A DNA stretch of 64,000 bases from Cymbidium sinense (GCA_021442155.1 CM038217.1:145139643-145203642), one strand, 5' to 3'; shown: positions 22,468 through 36,369, numbered from the stretch's first letter. Program-made: numbers and translations. The notes: generated by a model from the sequence alone, not told the origin.

Positions 22468-23790
22468 ATGGCAGGCCCACAGAAGTTTGTATTCACTTTC
22501 CCACATGGCATGGACTTGGCCTTGGATCAAGCCAATCTCCCCCGAGCCGATCATGCCCACCTTATCCATTTTGGTAGGGGATTTGAGGGAGTGAGATCAC
22601 GTGAGGACACTCCCCTCACAACTTTAGACTACGGTGGTAGAAGGTCATCCGGTCGATTACCTCATTAACTCTCCTCATTAAGAGGAAAGCGGTGGTAGTC
22701 CCATAGTTCAGTGGTGCTAGTGACAATGACATCAGTGCCCGTGGTTTCTTGTCTTTGCCTCTGAGGCTAGCACCCACTGCACCCTCAGGGTAAGGCTCCT
22801 CTGATCCCAAAGATTGCCTCCTCACTTTGAGGTTGGGTCTAGTTCTTACTCCACCCTCGACTCGGAGGATAAATAAACGCATGATTAAGTGGTAGATACA
22901 TGTATTATTATGGAGGGGTCGCCATGTCGTATGGAGGAGGTACCCTATCACCCCTGTTATAGCGAACCTGTTTCATCCTCCCTCTTGGTCTGACAAAGAG
23001 GATGCTCATAGGATCCATACTTCACCTCCACCGGTTGTTCAAGAGGTAGCGAGAGGTCGCGACCTCTAATCAAACTACTGGTTGGTAGCTTATGGAAGTT
23101 CGGTTATTCAATTTGAGATCTATCATTTCCCATAGCGTGCGGAAACACCTACTATAGGAGAAGGCCAGAGAGGCCCACACTTCAATACAAATCACTAGGA
23201 GAGAGAGGTGGAGGTTTGGTGGTCTGCCTCACTCATTGATTTCCACTGTACTACCCACGCGATCATACTGAAGTATCTTACTTACGGATGACCCATCATA
23301 GGAAGAGGGTCCTATCCGAGAGTCGTGTGTCTCCCACACTCTACCCCTCGCCCATCACCCATTCATGTAGCATCTCCGATTCATCCAAGGTCATGAAGGC
23401 ATCGGTCAGTTGCCGACCTTCTACCCCAACCATGGTGGAGGAATGGCAAGCAGTGGTGCTTCACCACCCCAGTTCTAGTAGAGACATGGGATGGTAACTA
23501 TTGTAGAGAAGATGCTTGATGCACCAATGATAGTAGAACCTCCCAGTGTCACCCCTTTCAAAGTGTGGTGAGTGTGTCTCTTCTAGTGAGTACATCTCGG
23601 ATTGATTCTCCAGCGGAGAGTCCTGCTCTCGGTACACATTGATCACCCATCAAAAATGTGCTCTTTAAATTAATCATTCTCTGAGATAGTAGACATTATC
23701 TTGTAAAGAAGGAAATTTGGGTATGATTGGTCGATGAGGAGAAGATCAGCTTTGATCAATGAAGATGATTTATTGGGAGACTCAATCAAA
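22468..23790 (+). pseudogene. gag: N-terminal gag region of element A (heavily decayed)
   Basis: The first likely start is ATG at 22468 (MAGPQKFVFTF), after an AT-rich leader and in a local rise in G+C. The frame is open to 22668. From 22670 to 23790 the base composition is coding-like (higher G+C than the flanks) but all frames are cut by stops; plus-strand pieces such as 23288-23497 are rich in Ser, Pro and Thr. No recognised motif. It could be an extra ORF1 or the gag N-terminus. Minus-strand frames at 22616-22951 and 23461-23646 have no family resemblance and are treated as shadows. Confidence 0.45.
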
Positions 23791-23792
23791 GT

Positions 23793-25348
23793 TTGCATGG
23801 TGAGGATCCCTCCTCAGAAACATCGACTATGGAAGGTGTTGAGGGCGAAGACACACCCACTGACCCAACACCTCCCTTCAACAATAAGGATGAAAAGATA
23901 AAGGATGGAGGAGAAGAGGCTGAAGATCTTAGTAGCTTATGCAAACCAAGCCTAAGTTCATCCTACCATAGTTGAGACTAGTCAGCTAGAGTTGGTGCAT
24001 TTCTTGGACCCAGCCAAGACTCTACCTCCAGTAAAGCAAGGTAACACCATCATGTATAGGAAGGTAGTGGATAGTACCTCCATACAGGAAAAGGATATCA
24101 AGTCCATGGTTGAGCAGTAGATGAAGGAAGCATTGGCTCAAGCCTGAGGAGGATCATCAGTTCCAAAGGGTAGACCCTACCGAATTGATGATCCAATATC
24201 CCAAGGTTTCATGCCACCTTCTTCAAGATTTTGATGGTGGAACCCGGCACATCACACATTTTAGAGCTAGTTGTTGCAACATCGGTGGCAGTGATGCTTT
24301 GCTATTCTCTTCCTTCAAATCTTAGCAGGGGATAGCCTTTGATTGGTATGCTAACTTCCAATAGTTGAAACACTTTTTTCTTTGAGTTAGAGCAACTCTT
24401 TCATCAAGAGGTTTCTTTGGAGCTCGACAAAGTGGTCTGTGCGATCTGTTGTGGCTCAACAAAATCATGGTGAGTCCCTTGTTGATTATATTCTCATATG
24501 GCATAATTTGAGAATGAAATGCTGACTTTAGACATCATTGAGATTGCTTAAGAATATCCATGGCGGTTGTGTCATGCTCAAAGGTTTCAACATCAAAACT
24601 TTGAGAAATTAATCAACAAGGCGGCTAAAGGAGAAGCCAATAGTTACCTTCATAGATCTACCAACAAAGCCAAAGCCATAGAAGATGAGGAAAGCCGGGG
24701 TAGTGATAGCGGTAGATGGGGGACAAGCTAGAGCGGTTCAAAGGCCTCATGCTCCCATGACCGACGCCTCCTCTACCAAGGCGCCCAATCAACCATCAGC
24801 CTCCATGGCTGCACAGCCTCCTCAATACCATCAACAGTGATACACATACCATGGTAGTACCATCTATTCTTATGGATAAATTAAACAATCCATACTCATT
24901 TAAGAGGGAGGTAGTTAGGAAAATCTTTAAGAATCTCTTAAAGAAACCTGACTTTTAGCTACCCGAACCTAGAAGGTTGGAGGAAGTGGGAAAAAGCAAT
25001 GATGCTAATTTTTACCCCTACCATCGCATGCTAGATCATGTTTTGGAGGATTTTGCATTCAAGGACTGGCTTGAACATAGCTTCAAGACTGCTGCTATAG
25101 TCATTCCGAAAGAATACCTTGTGGAACAACCATCTAGTTCCATTAGGGTAATCCTTAAGGATGACTGCGATCCTTCCAAAACCAAAGAAGGCTGGGATAT
25201 CTCCTTATACAAAACCTCTAAGAAAATTACTTCTAAAATCAAGAAACTTTCCTTGCAAGTGCTTGAGTCAGCTCAAACCTCCAACATTAAGGAAGGTTTG
25301 CAAGTTACCGATCTTTGGAAGGGGAGCTTGCGGAATATGCCAGGATAG
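23793..25348 (+). pseudogene. gag: gag of element A (core and C-terminus, frameshifted)
   Basis: An acidic frame (23793-23975, with EDTPTDPTPP) leads into gag core sequence: a PYRIDDPISQGFMPPSSR phrase (near 24175), then RHITHFRA, DALLFSSF, GIAFDWYANFQ and a LFHQEVSLELDKV segment spread over shifted frames up to about 24700. The C-terminal part, open from 24977 to 25348, shows NDANFYPYHRMLDHVLEDFAF, the counterpart of the YCxYHR..H....C region of Tat gags in which the usual Cys is absent. Stops and shifts prevent a full product. Confidence 0.7.
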
Positions 25349-25509
25349 CCCAGGTAGCAACCAAGAGTCCAACCTCCATCCATTGTGCTACACATCGTGA
25401 CTATTTGCTAGTTTCTTCTTCTAGTAAACATCTTGTATCGGTATGAGGACATCAAATCCACTTCTCTTACTTTACTTGATTTCTACTTTGCCTCTATCAA
25501 TCTAAGAAA

Positions 25510-26465
25510 TTGAAGAATAAAGCTAGCTTGAATTACATTTATGTCACTTCTGATGGGTTGTCTACTTCTATTCTTAATGATAACTCTTCAAGTCAAAATA
25601 ACTATAATAATTCCGATCATTCTCTTTCTGATTCAGAGTTGGACTTTTCTCCTCTGAATACTACGAGTTCACCTCTTGAGATAGACTTGGAATCATTCGA
25701 TTCTAAGAGTCCCATAAGAGAAGCTGTAGGTGAGCCTGACATGCAGGTAGAATATTTAATACCACATACAAGAGATCAAGTCAACCTCCATAGTGGCAAG
25801 GTTCTACCTCCTAGGCACCTCATGATAGAGGGAAAAAAAAGTCATTGGTTGAGGATGAAGCCCTCCATAGGATGCTCCACCCTTAGATATGCTTGTGGAG
25901 GATCAGCCCAAAGTGGACTACAATGTCCTCTCTCATCTAAGAAAGTTATCATCTAAACTAAGCATATACGATGCCCTTGTCTTATCCAAATAAATGAGAG
26001 AATCATTAATCAAGGATCTCCTTGTTCCTGAGATATGCTTAGCTCAGCTGATCGCTATTGGTGAGGAGGCATAATATTCCAGAGAAGCTCAAGGGATCAC
26101 TTTCATAGATGAAGACCTTCTTCTGGGGGACTTGGAGAACCAGTCCCTCTATAGTTGACATGGTTGATTTAGACTTGCCGAGTTCTCATCAATCCGGTGC
26201 ATCGATGAACATTATGAGTCTAAAGACCCTTGCCTATTTGAGGATCAACATCTCCACACTATGAGGAGATTAGATGATGTTGAGAGGATTCAATGAACAA
26301 GGCGAGCAGGCTTTAGGTTCCGTAGTGTTACCTTTGGAAATAAGTGATTGGAAGACTGAAGCCAATTTTTTCATAATTGATTCAAATACTTCATTCATCG
26401 CTTTGCTTGGCAGGCCTTGTATACATCAGAACAAGATAATTCCATCATCCCTCCATTAGTACATG
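25510..26465 (+). pseudogene. pol: Protease region of element A (active site damaged)
   Basis: The frame 25510-25956 is Ser/Asn-rich with LHSGKVLPPRH, the typical phrase before Tat protease. After frameshifts, ITFIDEDLLLGD, then GASMNIMSLKTLAYLRI (26195-26250) give the aspartic protease start; in the readable frame the residues before GAS are QS, so the catalytic Asp of D-x-G is lost or shifted. The rest is clear: MLRGFNEQGEQALGSVVLPL and FIALLGRPCIHQNKIIPSSLH (26274-26459), the flap and LLGRPW-like segment. Normally this enzyme cuts the polyprotein; here it cannot. Confidence 0.75.
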
Positions 26466-27480
26466 AAGTTCAGGAAGGATAGGATTGAGTATTATGTCAA
26501 AGGAGAAGGAAAGTTATTTTCAGTTAGAGGTTGAGATATATGAAGATGTGACCTACTATCTTCTTCAAAACATCCTTTCTTGTGAACTTGGACAAAACTC
26601 AAATTCAAAAGCAAAAGAAAAGGAAAAAGAAAAAGAAAAGAAAAATAAAAATTCAAGTGAACAAGAAAGGGGAATTGAAGAAGAAATAGATCTACATATC
26701 ATATTCCACTAACAGTTCATTCCATCGTATGGACATGAGGGTAGGATGACTCAACCTCCAGGTAGAGGAGAAAGAAATAGAAAGTTCAGGTGGAAGACCC
26801 CTAGTTGGCCATCAACCAATAGAGGTTATGTTCCAGTTCATAAGAGTACCTTACTATTCACATAGACTTGGAATCCAGCTCAGGATGAGTCTAATGTGAT
26901 TAGTCTACCAACAAACCCTTCTCAACGGGTTCCAATAGTGGTGACTTTCGATCTAGAGATGAGATGAAGCTCGAAAGCAAAGCAATCGTTTATGTAGAGA
27001 CAAGTAGAACCTTAGCTACCTCTTTTATCTCAAAAAGTTGAAGGTTTAATAGTTAAGGAAGCCCTTAAGTCATCCAGAGATATGAAGTCAAAGAGATTCT
27101 TTTTGGGATCATCATCCTCAAGTCATGATGTTGATGTAAAACTTGAGGAGGCTATATTTAAAGAATTAATGGAATTACCATTTGCCTTTTACTCGCCTTG
27201 TATTTATAATCTTAGACAGAAAGGTTTGGTTCCTCACACATGGTCTAGGCACAGGTCATAGTACTTTGAAAAGGCTAGAACAATACGGGGAAGCACAATC
27301 AAGAGCGGGGACTAGGATTGGTATAGTGTGATCCAATGATGGATTTTACCTTAGTTGTTACCAATCATTTGGAGTCTTATAGGTTCTTTTCACACAACAC
27401 CAACTCTTATGAGAATGTGTGTTTAGAAATCTCAAATGATCTAGATGATCTCCAAATCAAAGATGCAACACCATAGTTTG
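26466..27480 (+). pseudogene. pol: Linker between protease and RT of element A
   Basis: After YMKFRKDRIEYYVKGEG (end of the protease domain), a charged stretch with a long Lys/Glu run (26600-26660, KEKEKEKEKKNKNSSEQE) and degraded frames follow up to the RT. Such low-complexity spacers are usual at this place in Tat elements. No catalytic motif. Confidence 0.55.
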
Positions 27481-28380
27481 AAGAGGAGATCCATTCAATA
27501 ATTATCAAACTTAAAGAAATCAACTTCAGGATAGAAGAAAATCCATGCCCAAGAAACATCAGCTCATTGTTAAATGAAGAAAAAATCAATGACTTAGTTA
27601 GGATATTGATTGAGTTTAAAGACTGTTTTGCATGGAGTTATGAAGAGATGCCCGAATTATCTCCTGACATAGCAGTCCACAAACTAGCAATAGATCCTAG
27701 TGCTAACCCTATCAAGCAAGCTTTTAGACGCATGCGATTAGAAATTGAACAACAGGTTATTTCTGAAGTCAAGAAATTGATCAATGCTAATTTCATCAGG
27801 GAAGAAAAATATCCTACCTAGTTAGCCAGTGTCACCCCAATTAAAAAAAATGGCCAAATCTGCATATGCATTGATTTCAGGGAATTAAATAAGGCATGTC
27901 CTAAGGATGAGTTTCCTCTTCCTCCAGAATTAATGGTGGACATCATCTCGTCTCATGCAATTTTCTCTTTCATGGATTGGTCATCTGACTATAACCAAAT
28001 CAAGATGGCCCCCTAGGATGAAAAAAATACTGCTTTTTGAACCCCCAATTAGAATCTATTATTATAGAGTCATGCCTTTCGACATTAAAAATGTTGGTGC
28101 TACATACCAATGGGCCATGACTCAGATCTTCAACGAACTCATCCATCATCAGGTTGAGTGTTATGTTGATGATCTAGTAGTCAAGAGTAGAGAAAAGGAA
28201 GACCATATCTTTGACTTGAAGTAGTTTTCAAATGGTTAAGATAATATAACCTCAAAATGAATCCCTTGAAGTGTCCAATCAGAGTAGCTTTGAGAAAATT
28301 CCTTGGGTTTGTTGTCTGACACTAGGAAATAGAAATAGATCCAAAAAATATCAAATTTATCTTAGAAATGCCACCTCCAA
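27481..28380 (+). pseudogene. pol: Reverse transcriptase of element A (broken)
   Basis: The RT copies the element RNA into DNA. Frame 27567-27821 shows LVRILIEFKDCFAWSYEEMP and IKQAFRRMRLEIEQQVISEV. Then ICIDFRELNKACPKDEFPLP (27860-27925), IFSFMDWSSDYNQIKMAP (first catalytic Asp region), RVMPFDIKNVGATYQWAMTQIF and the active site YVDDLVVKS with YVDD at 28162-28173. The thumb part (MNPLKC...FLGF) is readable to about 28375 in other frames. Stops within NQIKMAP*DEKN and at codons near 27822 and 28222, and frameshifts, show it is dead, but the catalytic motifs themselves remain. Confidence 0.88.
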
Positions 28381-28902
28381 AGTTTAACTCAACTCAGATC
28401 TTTCCAAGGACGGCTGGCGTATCTAAGATGCTTTATTTTCTACCTATCAGGGAGATGCAAGCCATTCTTAGCACTTATCAAAAAATATGCCAAGTTCAAG
28501 TGGGATGACAAGTGCCGGCATGCCTTTGAAGACATCAAGTAGTATTTGGTGAAGCCACCAATTCTAGTAGCCCCTATTTCGAGCAGGCCACTCATCCTCT
28601 ACATTGCTGCATTGGACGACACTCTTGGCGCTTTGTTGGCCCAAGCCAATGATGAAGGGAAGGAGAGTGCTCTCTACTACCTCAATCGTCATCTAATTTC
28701 TGCTGAAGCAAACTATCCACCTATTGAGAAACATTGCTTAGCTTTGATCTTTGCCTCTCAAAAGCTATGACACTACATGCTTTCTCATAAGGTGAACTTG
28801 ATCTCAGAAATAAATTTATTGCGACATCAATGGCGCTATCGGACATTTAGCACGATGGTCCATGATTTTCTCACAGTTTGATATCACCTTTGTACCCCTC
28901 CG
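28381..28902 (+). pseudogene. pol: RT-linked RNase H of element A
   Basis: Frame 28546-28770 contains RPLILYIAALDDTLGALLAQ, then ALYYLNRHLISAEANYPPIEKHCLALIFA, the RNase H fused to Ty3/Gypsy RT, with its Asp (ALDDTLG) and Glu (PPIEK) present. HYMLSHKVNLISE follows after a stop at 28770. It degrades the RNA strand during reverse transcription in a living element. Confidence 0.85.
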
Positions 28903-29445
28903 TTGATAAAAGGACAAGCACTATGGGATTTCTTAGCACACCCACTTCTTGTTGATTCTCCGCTTAGTGATGATCTCCCTGATGAACAAATCATGAACTT
29001 AGGGGACATTGACAACCGCCGATGGGAGATGTATTTTGATGGTGTGGCTTCTTTTCATAAAGAGGAAGTACCACGATCTACTCTTCCAGAAAGGCGTAGG
29101 AATAGTTCTCTAACTCCGCGTGATGTGATGAGATTCTCATACTATCTTTCCAACCCCTGCACCAATAACAAAGCCAAGTATGAGGCTTTGATTACTGGTT
29201 TGGAGTTAGCTATTACAATGTGTGTCAAGGGAATCAACGTATTTGGGGATTCTCAGTTGGTCATCAATCATATTGTCGGTTCTCAAAGCTTTGTCATTAC
29301 CAGTATGAAGGCTGTTGAATTCCAAGTCACCATCTACAAGGTTCCCCGAGCAGAGAATGTAGTAGTAGATGCTTTGGCCAAACTTGCAAAAGAATTGGCA
29401 TTTCTGGAAGATGAGTCCATTCCAATAAGAGTCCAAAATAGATAA
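28903..29445 (+). pseudogene. pol: Second (archaeal-like) RNase H of element A, 180-codon open frame
   Basis: This is the longest open frame in the window. It starts in IKGQALWDFLAHPL, has WEMYFDGVAS (first Asp), NNKAKYEALITGLELA (Glu), VFGDSQLVINHIVGS (Asp) and ENVVVDALAKLAKELAF (last Asp), so the four catalytic acids are present. This additional domain, between RT-RNase H and integrase, is the hallmark of the Tat lineage. A stretch of about 30 residues after FDGVAS (KEEVPRSTLPERRRN...) does not match the usual GAGIVL segment and is probably a pair of compensating frameshifts. Confidence 0.85.
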
Positions 29446-29930
29446 GTCCTATCCCTTATTGATATTGAACTCGTCGAGAGACTTTCTCTTGAAGCGGAGG
29501 TTGTCGTTGCTTATAAGGACAAGGAGCTAGATTAGAGGCAACCATTCATAGACTATTTGAACACCGACAAACTACCTCAAGAAATGACATAAGCCCATCA
29601 GGTGAAACAAAGAGCTCTCTCCTATGCTCTTGTTGATGGAACCCTGTATCGATGGTCCTTTAACCAAATGTGGTTATGTTGTTTAGATAAACACGAAGCT
29701 CGTGGCATTGTAACCAAGGTACATTCTGGTCTACATAGAGCGCATCAATCCGATCCGAAGATGAAGATGAAGATTAAGAGACTAGGATACTACTGGCCTT
29801 AAATGATTACATAATGCATGGATGTAGCTAATAGATGCCATCAGTGTCAGGTACATGGTGTGGTCTCACATCAACCACCCAACATTCTACACCCTACATT
29901 GGCTTCATGGCCATTCAAGTGTTGGGGTAC
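29446..29930 (+). pseudogene. pol: Integrase of element A, N-terminal HHCC part
   Basis: The spacer (LIDIELVERLSLEAE, then RQPFIDYLNTDKLP) leads to the zinc-binding region in frames 29602-29802 and 29818-30000: HSGLHRAHQSDPKMKMKIKR, GYYWP, CHQCQVHG, giving the H-H-C-C set. It ends at ASWPFKCWGT, where B has inserted at 29930. With B and one GGTAC removed, the frame continues directly with DIMGPI at 38053. Confidence 0.85.
29926..29930. repeat. Left target-site duplication of B (GGTAC)
   Basis: GGTAC directly before the B start is identical to 38048-38052 directly after its end. Five bases is the usual duplication length of Ty3/Gypsy integrases. One extra shared T follows, so the border could shift by one base. 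Confidence 0.85.
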
Positions 29931-32900
29931 TATTGACCTTATTTTTAGAGTGAGCTCTCAACCCTTCCATCTTAGACATAGGAATTTTCTTAGGCTTTAA
30001 GAGTTCCTTAGTCTTAAGACACATCTAGTGATTAGGTGGACACTCAACCTAGCCCTAGAGACTTAGAAGAGTTAGCCATAGGAATAGGTCATGCCTTAGG
30101 GTGCTAGGAAAATTTCCTACCCTTAGCTTAAACCATTCCTTACCTTCCTTCATTCAACAAACTCCAAATCAATCTTAATTGATTTGCTCCAAACTCAAAT
30201 CAAAATCCATGATTGAAATCTATGATTGAAACCCATGATCAAAATCCATCAAAATTCTTAAGTTCAAATTTTGCCTGAGTCCTTAATCTTCTCTTAAGGA
30301 CTTAGCGAAAACCATGACCAAAACTAAATCAAATCTTTGAGATTTTCTCATAATTTGTTTATATTCTCATTTATATTCACATATATAAATGAAATATAAA
30401 TTTAAACCAATCAAACTAAACTCAAAAGTCCAAATCAATTCATGAAATTTTTCTAAGTCCTTTAAACTTTCCTTAAAGGACTTATCCAAAATCATGATCT
30501 AAATCAATTCAAATTTATGAGATTTTCTCAAAACTCATTTATATTCATATATATAAATGAAATATAAATATAAATCAATCAAATCAAATGCAAAAATTAA
30601 ATTCCAAATCAATTCATGAAATTTTCCTTAAAGGACTTATCCAAAATCATGATCTAAATCAATTCAAACTCATGGGATTTTCTCAAAACTCATTTATATT
30701 CTCATTTATATTCACATATATAAATGAAATATAAATATAAATCAATCAAATCAAATGCAAAAATTAAATTCCCAATTCATGAAATTTTCCTACGTCCTTT
30801 AAATTTTCCTTAAAGGACTTATCCAAAATCATGATCTAAATCAATTCAAATTCATGGGATTTTCTCAAAACTCATTTATATTCTCATTTATATTCACATA
30901 TATAAATGAAGTATAAATATAAATCAATCAAATCAAATGCAAAAATTAAATTCTCAATTTAAAATTTTTCTAAATCCTTTAAATATTCCTTTTAATGGAC
31001 TTAGCCTAAATCATGATCAAATCACTTCAAATCCTTGAAATTTTCTCATGATCAATTTATATCCTCATTTATATTCACATATATAAATGAGATATAAATT
31101 CAAACAATCAAAACCACTTCCATAAATCAAACTCAAATCCACAACCTAAGCCTTTCAAGTCAAAATCTTGAACTTAGCCAAATCAACTTCAAATCAAGCC
31201 AAACTCTTGATTTTCTTTCATGATTCAATCAAACCTACAATCATGAACCCATATATAAATACAAACTTCAATCACTCAATCAAAACCCAAGTCAAAAAAA
31301 TCAAAGCCAAAATCCCTTCATGTTCACCCTTTGAATATGAAATTGTCGAATGAATCAAAACTCATTTGACTTCAAACCACTTGTAAATGGATTTATATTT
31401 CAATCATAAGTCCATATACAAGATCAATCAAGCTCAAATCAAGCTTTGACCAAGCCATTTGACCAACTTAAGTTCACTTGACCCAAGATGACCTAGAGTA
31501 CCCCCTTGAGCCAAATTCTAATCCTAACCAGATTGGATTAAACCAAACTCATCTATACCTCTCATCATGATCAACAATCAACATGGGATGATCAATAAAT
31601 CAAATTGGGTCAAACCAAGTCAAACCTAAGGGTTGACCAAGTCAACACTTAGCCCAAAATAAAACTTAACATAGTCAAATTTCACCATAGGCCAAATTGA
31701 TTGAAACCATTGATCTAAGTTCACTCATGACCTATGTTTGAACTTAACCAAGCTAACATTTGAGCCTAACCTAGCCTAATTGGCCACTTGACCCAAGTTG
31801 ACCCAACTTGACCTAAAGGGTCAAAATGTGTCAAAACTTGATCTAAGCCAAATTGATTCAAACCAATGGGTCAAGTTCATTCCAAATCACTTGTGGAACT
31901 TGACCAAAGCCTCAATTGGCCAACTAGACCTAACCTAGCCCAATTGACCTTAGACCCAACTTGACCTAAAGGGGTCATGTTGAGCCAAATTTGAACATAA
32001 CCAAAATTGATTGAAAATGAAGATACCAATCCACTCCATATGACTAACCAAACCTAAACCTACCCTTGACCTACACCAAATATGTTAAATGGGTCAAATA
32101 GGTCAACTTCACCCATTTGACCTAAATGAAGTCATATGAGCCAAATTCAAAACTATAGTAAATTGAATCAAACCAAAGCCACCAAAACATTTCAAATGGT
32201 CATATGAACTTGTCCCAACCCTTGGTTTGACCCAATTTGACCGATTGGTCAACTTGACCCATTTTGACCTAAATGGGTCAACATGAGCCAAACCTTATCA
32301 AATGAATTCCAAATCTCATGAAACTTGGCCAAACCTAGTTTCTCACATACCCAACATATCCAAATTAAAATAGCAAAATAACCATTACCCCTAGGTGATA
32401 GAACAAATTTTGGCTAATCCATGGGTAATTTGGTCATACCCTCTTCATATTCACTAATGCTTTCCTAAAAGCTCAAGGGGACCTATGAAAGTGGTGCATC
32501 AACCCAATGGATTTGGGTCAGCCCAAATGGACCCAAGGCCAAACCCAACCCCATGGGTCAACTCATTTCAAATCCCTCTTCCACTCAATTTCAAGCACAT
32601 GGGAGATTGGCAATCCACTCAAGGCCTCAAACTAACCATGTCCAAACATCTAATAGCCAAAACAAACTCTCCATTGTGATCAATTGGATCAAAATGGCAA
32701 GATAGCTTGCGACCATCCGATCCTTCAAGGGGGAGATATACTCCCCTAATTCAATTCAAAACCATCATTCCTTAATTGATCAAGCCCTAGAGAGTGCTAG
32801 GAGAGATCAGAGAGCCTTCCTAAGCATTCTAAGAGGGATTTGAATTTGAGAATTCTAGGTTTTCTCCATTGGAAAATAGGGGAGCTCTCTTGAACTTCCA

Positions 32901-35900
32901 ACTTTCTCCACACTGAAAACCATTCCAATTCCTCTTGCACACTTCCTCTAAGGACCAATCTAAGCACACTCAAGCTTCCATTTGAGTTCCCACAACAAGG
33001 AGAGGAGCAATTGGATCAAAGTCGCAAGAGACTTGAAGTGGTGTTGGTCTATAGAACAATCCACTCAACGCCAAGGCCTAAGAATTCAACAGAGCTTCGT
33101 CTCCACTAGATGAAGCTACCTCATCAATCTCGAGCATCGGTGATCACCACTGGCGAGGTATTGAATTTTTTGACCACCTAGCATAGGAGGTGTTGGTCTT
33201 TTGTGAAAGGAATTTTCAATTCATGCAAATTTCACCATTGGTTGTGTTCCTTATTAGCTTTAGATGGTGTGGGTTAAGTTTTGTTTCAATCTGAGTTCAA
33301 TCGAGCTCGGATCTTCCCCTATATCATGGACAATCTCTATTAAGCCTAGGGGAAGAACTGGGGAGATCTTGGTCGTCCATCTGCATATTTTGGATGGAAG
33401 GCCAAGATTATTCCCATGTTCAGAAATTCATTTATCCCTTTTAAAACTGCGAGGAGATCTCTGGTTGTGTAATCTTTGATCGGACGGTAGAGATCAAAGT
33501 GCATCCCATCGCCGCCACCACTTGATATAATGTTTAAGTAGCATGCTCATGCGGCAGCGTGTAAAAAACGCATAGCGACCGCGTCGCATGTGAGCTAAGG
33601 GATTAGTTAGGATTCTTAATTAATGCTAATTAATCTATGGATCTTCTAAAATTCATATCTCTCTCAATAAAATTTAGAAAAATATGAAATAAAATTTTTA
33701 TGAAAAGATAATTCAACCTAGATTATTTTAAAATTAATTCCAATGGATTTTGAATTATTTTTTTCTCTGATTTTGGATTTTCTTGAAAACTTCCTTTTGC
33801 TAATTTCCTTTTAATTAAGCCTCTGATTAATCCTAAACTTCTTGGGTATGTTTTAGGGATGACTCTCTCCCCTAATTTTCTTGAGATTTATTGAAGGCTT
33901 AATTGGGATAATTACAAATGTGTTTCTTAATTACCCACCTTATGTGATTAAGAATAATTAAGATGTGATTAGTGGTTTTAGTCCATGATTAGAGTTGATT
34001 AAGGTCATATCCAATAGATAGGAGGTGTAGAGAATAATTTTGGGGCATTTCCCTAAGCTATTCACTAAATCTCCTTTTTTTTCTCTTTCTTTATTCCTCT
34101 CTTAATTAAGGATTAATTCACTAATTATCCCTTAATTAATTTCTAAAAATTCTAAAAAACTTTCAAAACTTAATTACTCTACTTTGGGTAGATGCTTAAG
34201 TGTTGAATAACTTAAGTTCAATTAAGGAAATCAAAACCCAATTCATATGTGTGAAGGGGTGTTTTGAAATAACTTAAGCTAAATCCTTTTACTTAATTAA
34301 CCATAATCATAAGCCAAATTGCATTAGGCCTTTTTCTTATTAGGTGCATTGCAAGTTTAAATTCCTTATGAGTTTTTATGTCATCTCATTGGCTCATAAT
34401 TATTTGGTTAACTATGCTAAAGTGGTGTAGGTAAGGGTTAATTAATTTGCTTAATTCATACTCTAACCTAATTAATACATAAAAATGAACCTAATCATCT
34501 AAAATTAAAAAAAATATCAAACACATGTGGGAATGGGTTAGGAATAGCAAACTCAACTCACCTTTTCAAAATTAAATCAAACTTAAAATTAAACAAAAAT
34601 CACATTGAATACACTTTGATTTATTTTAAACTTTCTTATTCCATAAGAATGTCTTTAGATTTAATTAAAGTGAATTTGTTTACATGCTTTCATTGCTTTG
34701 AGTCTTTCCCCAACATGTTAAATTTGTATGTCATGTGGTTTCATGCATTCATATTTTTCAAATTCAAATTTAAAAATGAAATTATTTATTTTATGTCAAA
34801 TTTGCATATGTTGGCTAAAGTAGAAATATGAGTGGCTATTATCACTACTAAATTCAAATTATTTTCAAAACATATAAATCAAGTATCAAATTTGAAAGTA
34901 TTCTACTTATATTTTAATTATAAGTTTGCATGTGAAGAATATGTGGATGTGCTTAGCATAGGTTTCCTTTCTCTCTTATGTTAGTATAGTTTTGAATAGG
35001 AATTTGGTGAGATGCATGGTTCATTTGAAAAGAACCTAGCACTCACCTAATTCCATATCCTATTCATCCCTATGCTATCACCTAAGAAGGGTTACCTATA
35101 CTTGCACACATAAATTACATAATTAATATAACTTTTGCATTCTTTCTTTCTAATCTATTTCTTTTATACACATGTTTGTATTTAAGGTAAGTGGTATATT
35201 TGCCTGGACAACCCTGAGGTTGTGAGGCTTTAAGTAGCCCTAAGTATCTTGTACCTTACACCTCTGGTTAACAATGGCATTGTACTCACTTATGCCTTTT
35301 ACTTTCATGTGAGTATGTGGAAAATTGGATAAAGAAACCATTTTCTACTTAAAGAAAATCATGCATATTAAACTTTCAAATTTCCTTAAATGGATTACTT
35401 AGCATGCATCATAAAGTATGTTAAATGTTCTCATTTGTGTGTATAGATATGCTTAGGATTCATTCATATGCATATTATACATGTTGGGAAAGAAATGAAG
35501 TAATGCGTGTTATGTAAATTTGGTTCATTTTACTTAATCTTAAAATACATTTCTTTTTGAATTATTTTGTTTAGAGTTCATCTAAACTTAGGATTAATTA
35601 AAAGACTTAATCAAAACATTCACCTAAACAAAACTAACATGTGAACCTACTTTAGAAATTACTTAGGTTAGGGAAGGAAAGATAAATTCTCTTCTCTTTC
35701 CCTCTCTTCATAACTTAATAATTAATTATAGGATTCATTTGAACCTAATCAAAACATGAAATAAAGTCAACCCAAAATCATTTAAACAACTTAAATGAAA
35801 CCCTCCTCTAAGTCGAACATGCTTTCACACTTAGAAAATTTGAACATAAAGCCATAGCTAAGCATACCACACAAACCTTCAAAGCACACACATTAGCCTA

Positions 35901-36369
35901 AGTCACCACTTATAGCTTTAGGTTAGGGCGGTGCATGGTTTGATGTTTTATTTTATTTTGTGATATATGTTTTAGGGTGGATGTTAGGGTGTATACTCAT
36001 AGAATGAATTGTAGGATGCTCTTAGTCTAATCATTATTTTGTAGGGGATTGTGCTTAAGGGGTGCTATCATAAATAAAAATATAAATGCTTTTGCTTGCA
36101 GTGCTTTATACCCCTAAGCATAATCCAATATGTTAGGTGGACTTATTCACCCATGTGTGGGGTGATAAGTCCAATATACATGCTTGGGATTTGTGTGGTT
36201 TGTTTTAACTAACCTTTATTTTCCAGGTGGTAGTTAGATTTCCATTCTTTTTCTTTTCATGTAAATTTATTTTAGGATTTTTGGAATGATTGTTATGGGA
36301 TTAGGATGAGCATTGGTCATAAGATCCTATCTTATACCATGTGAAACTTAGACATCTACCTTCAACCAT

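Noticed and set aside
22616..22951. 111-codon minus-strand ORF as a host gene
   Set aside because: It has no motif I recognise, and it lies opposite degraded gag-like sequence of element A.
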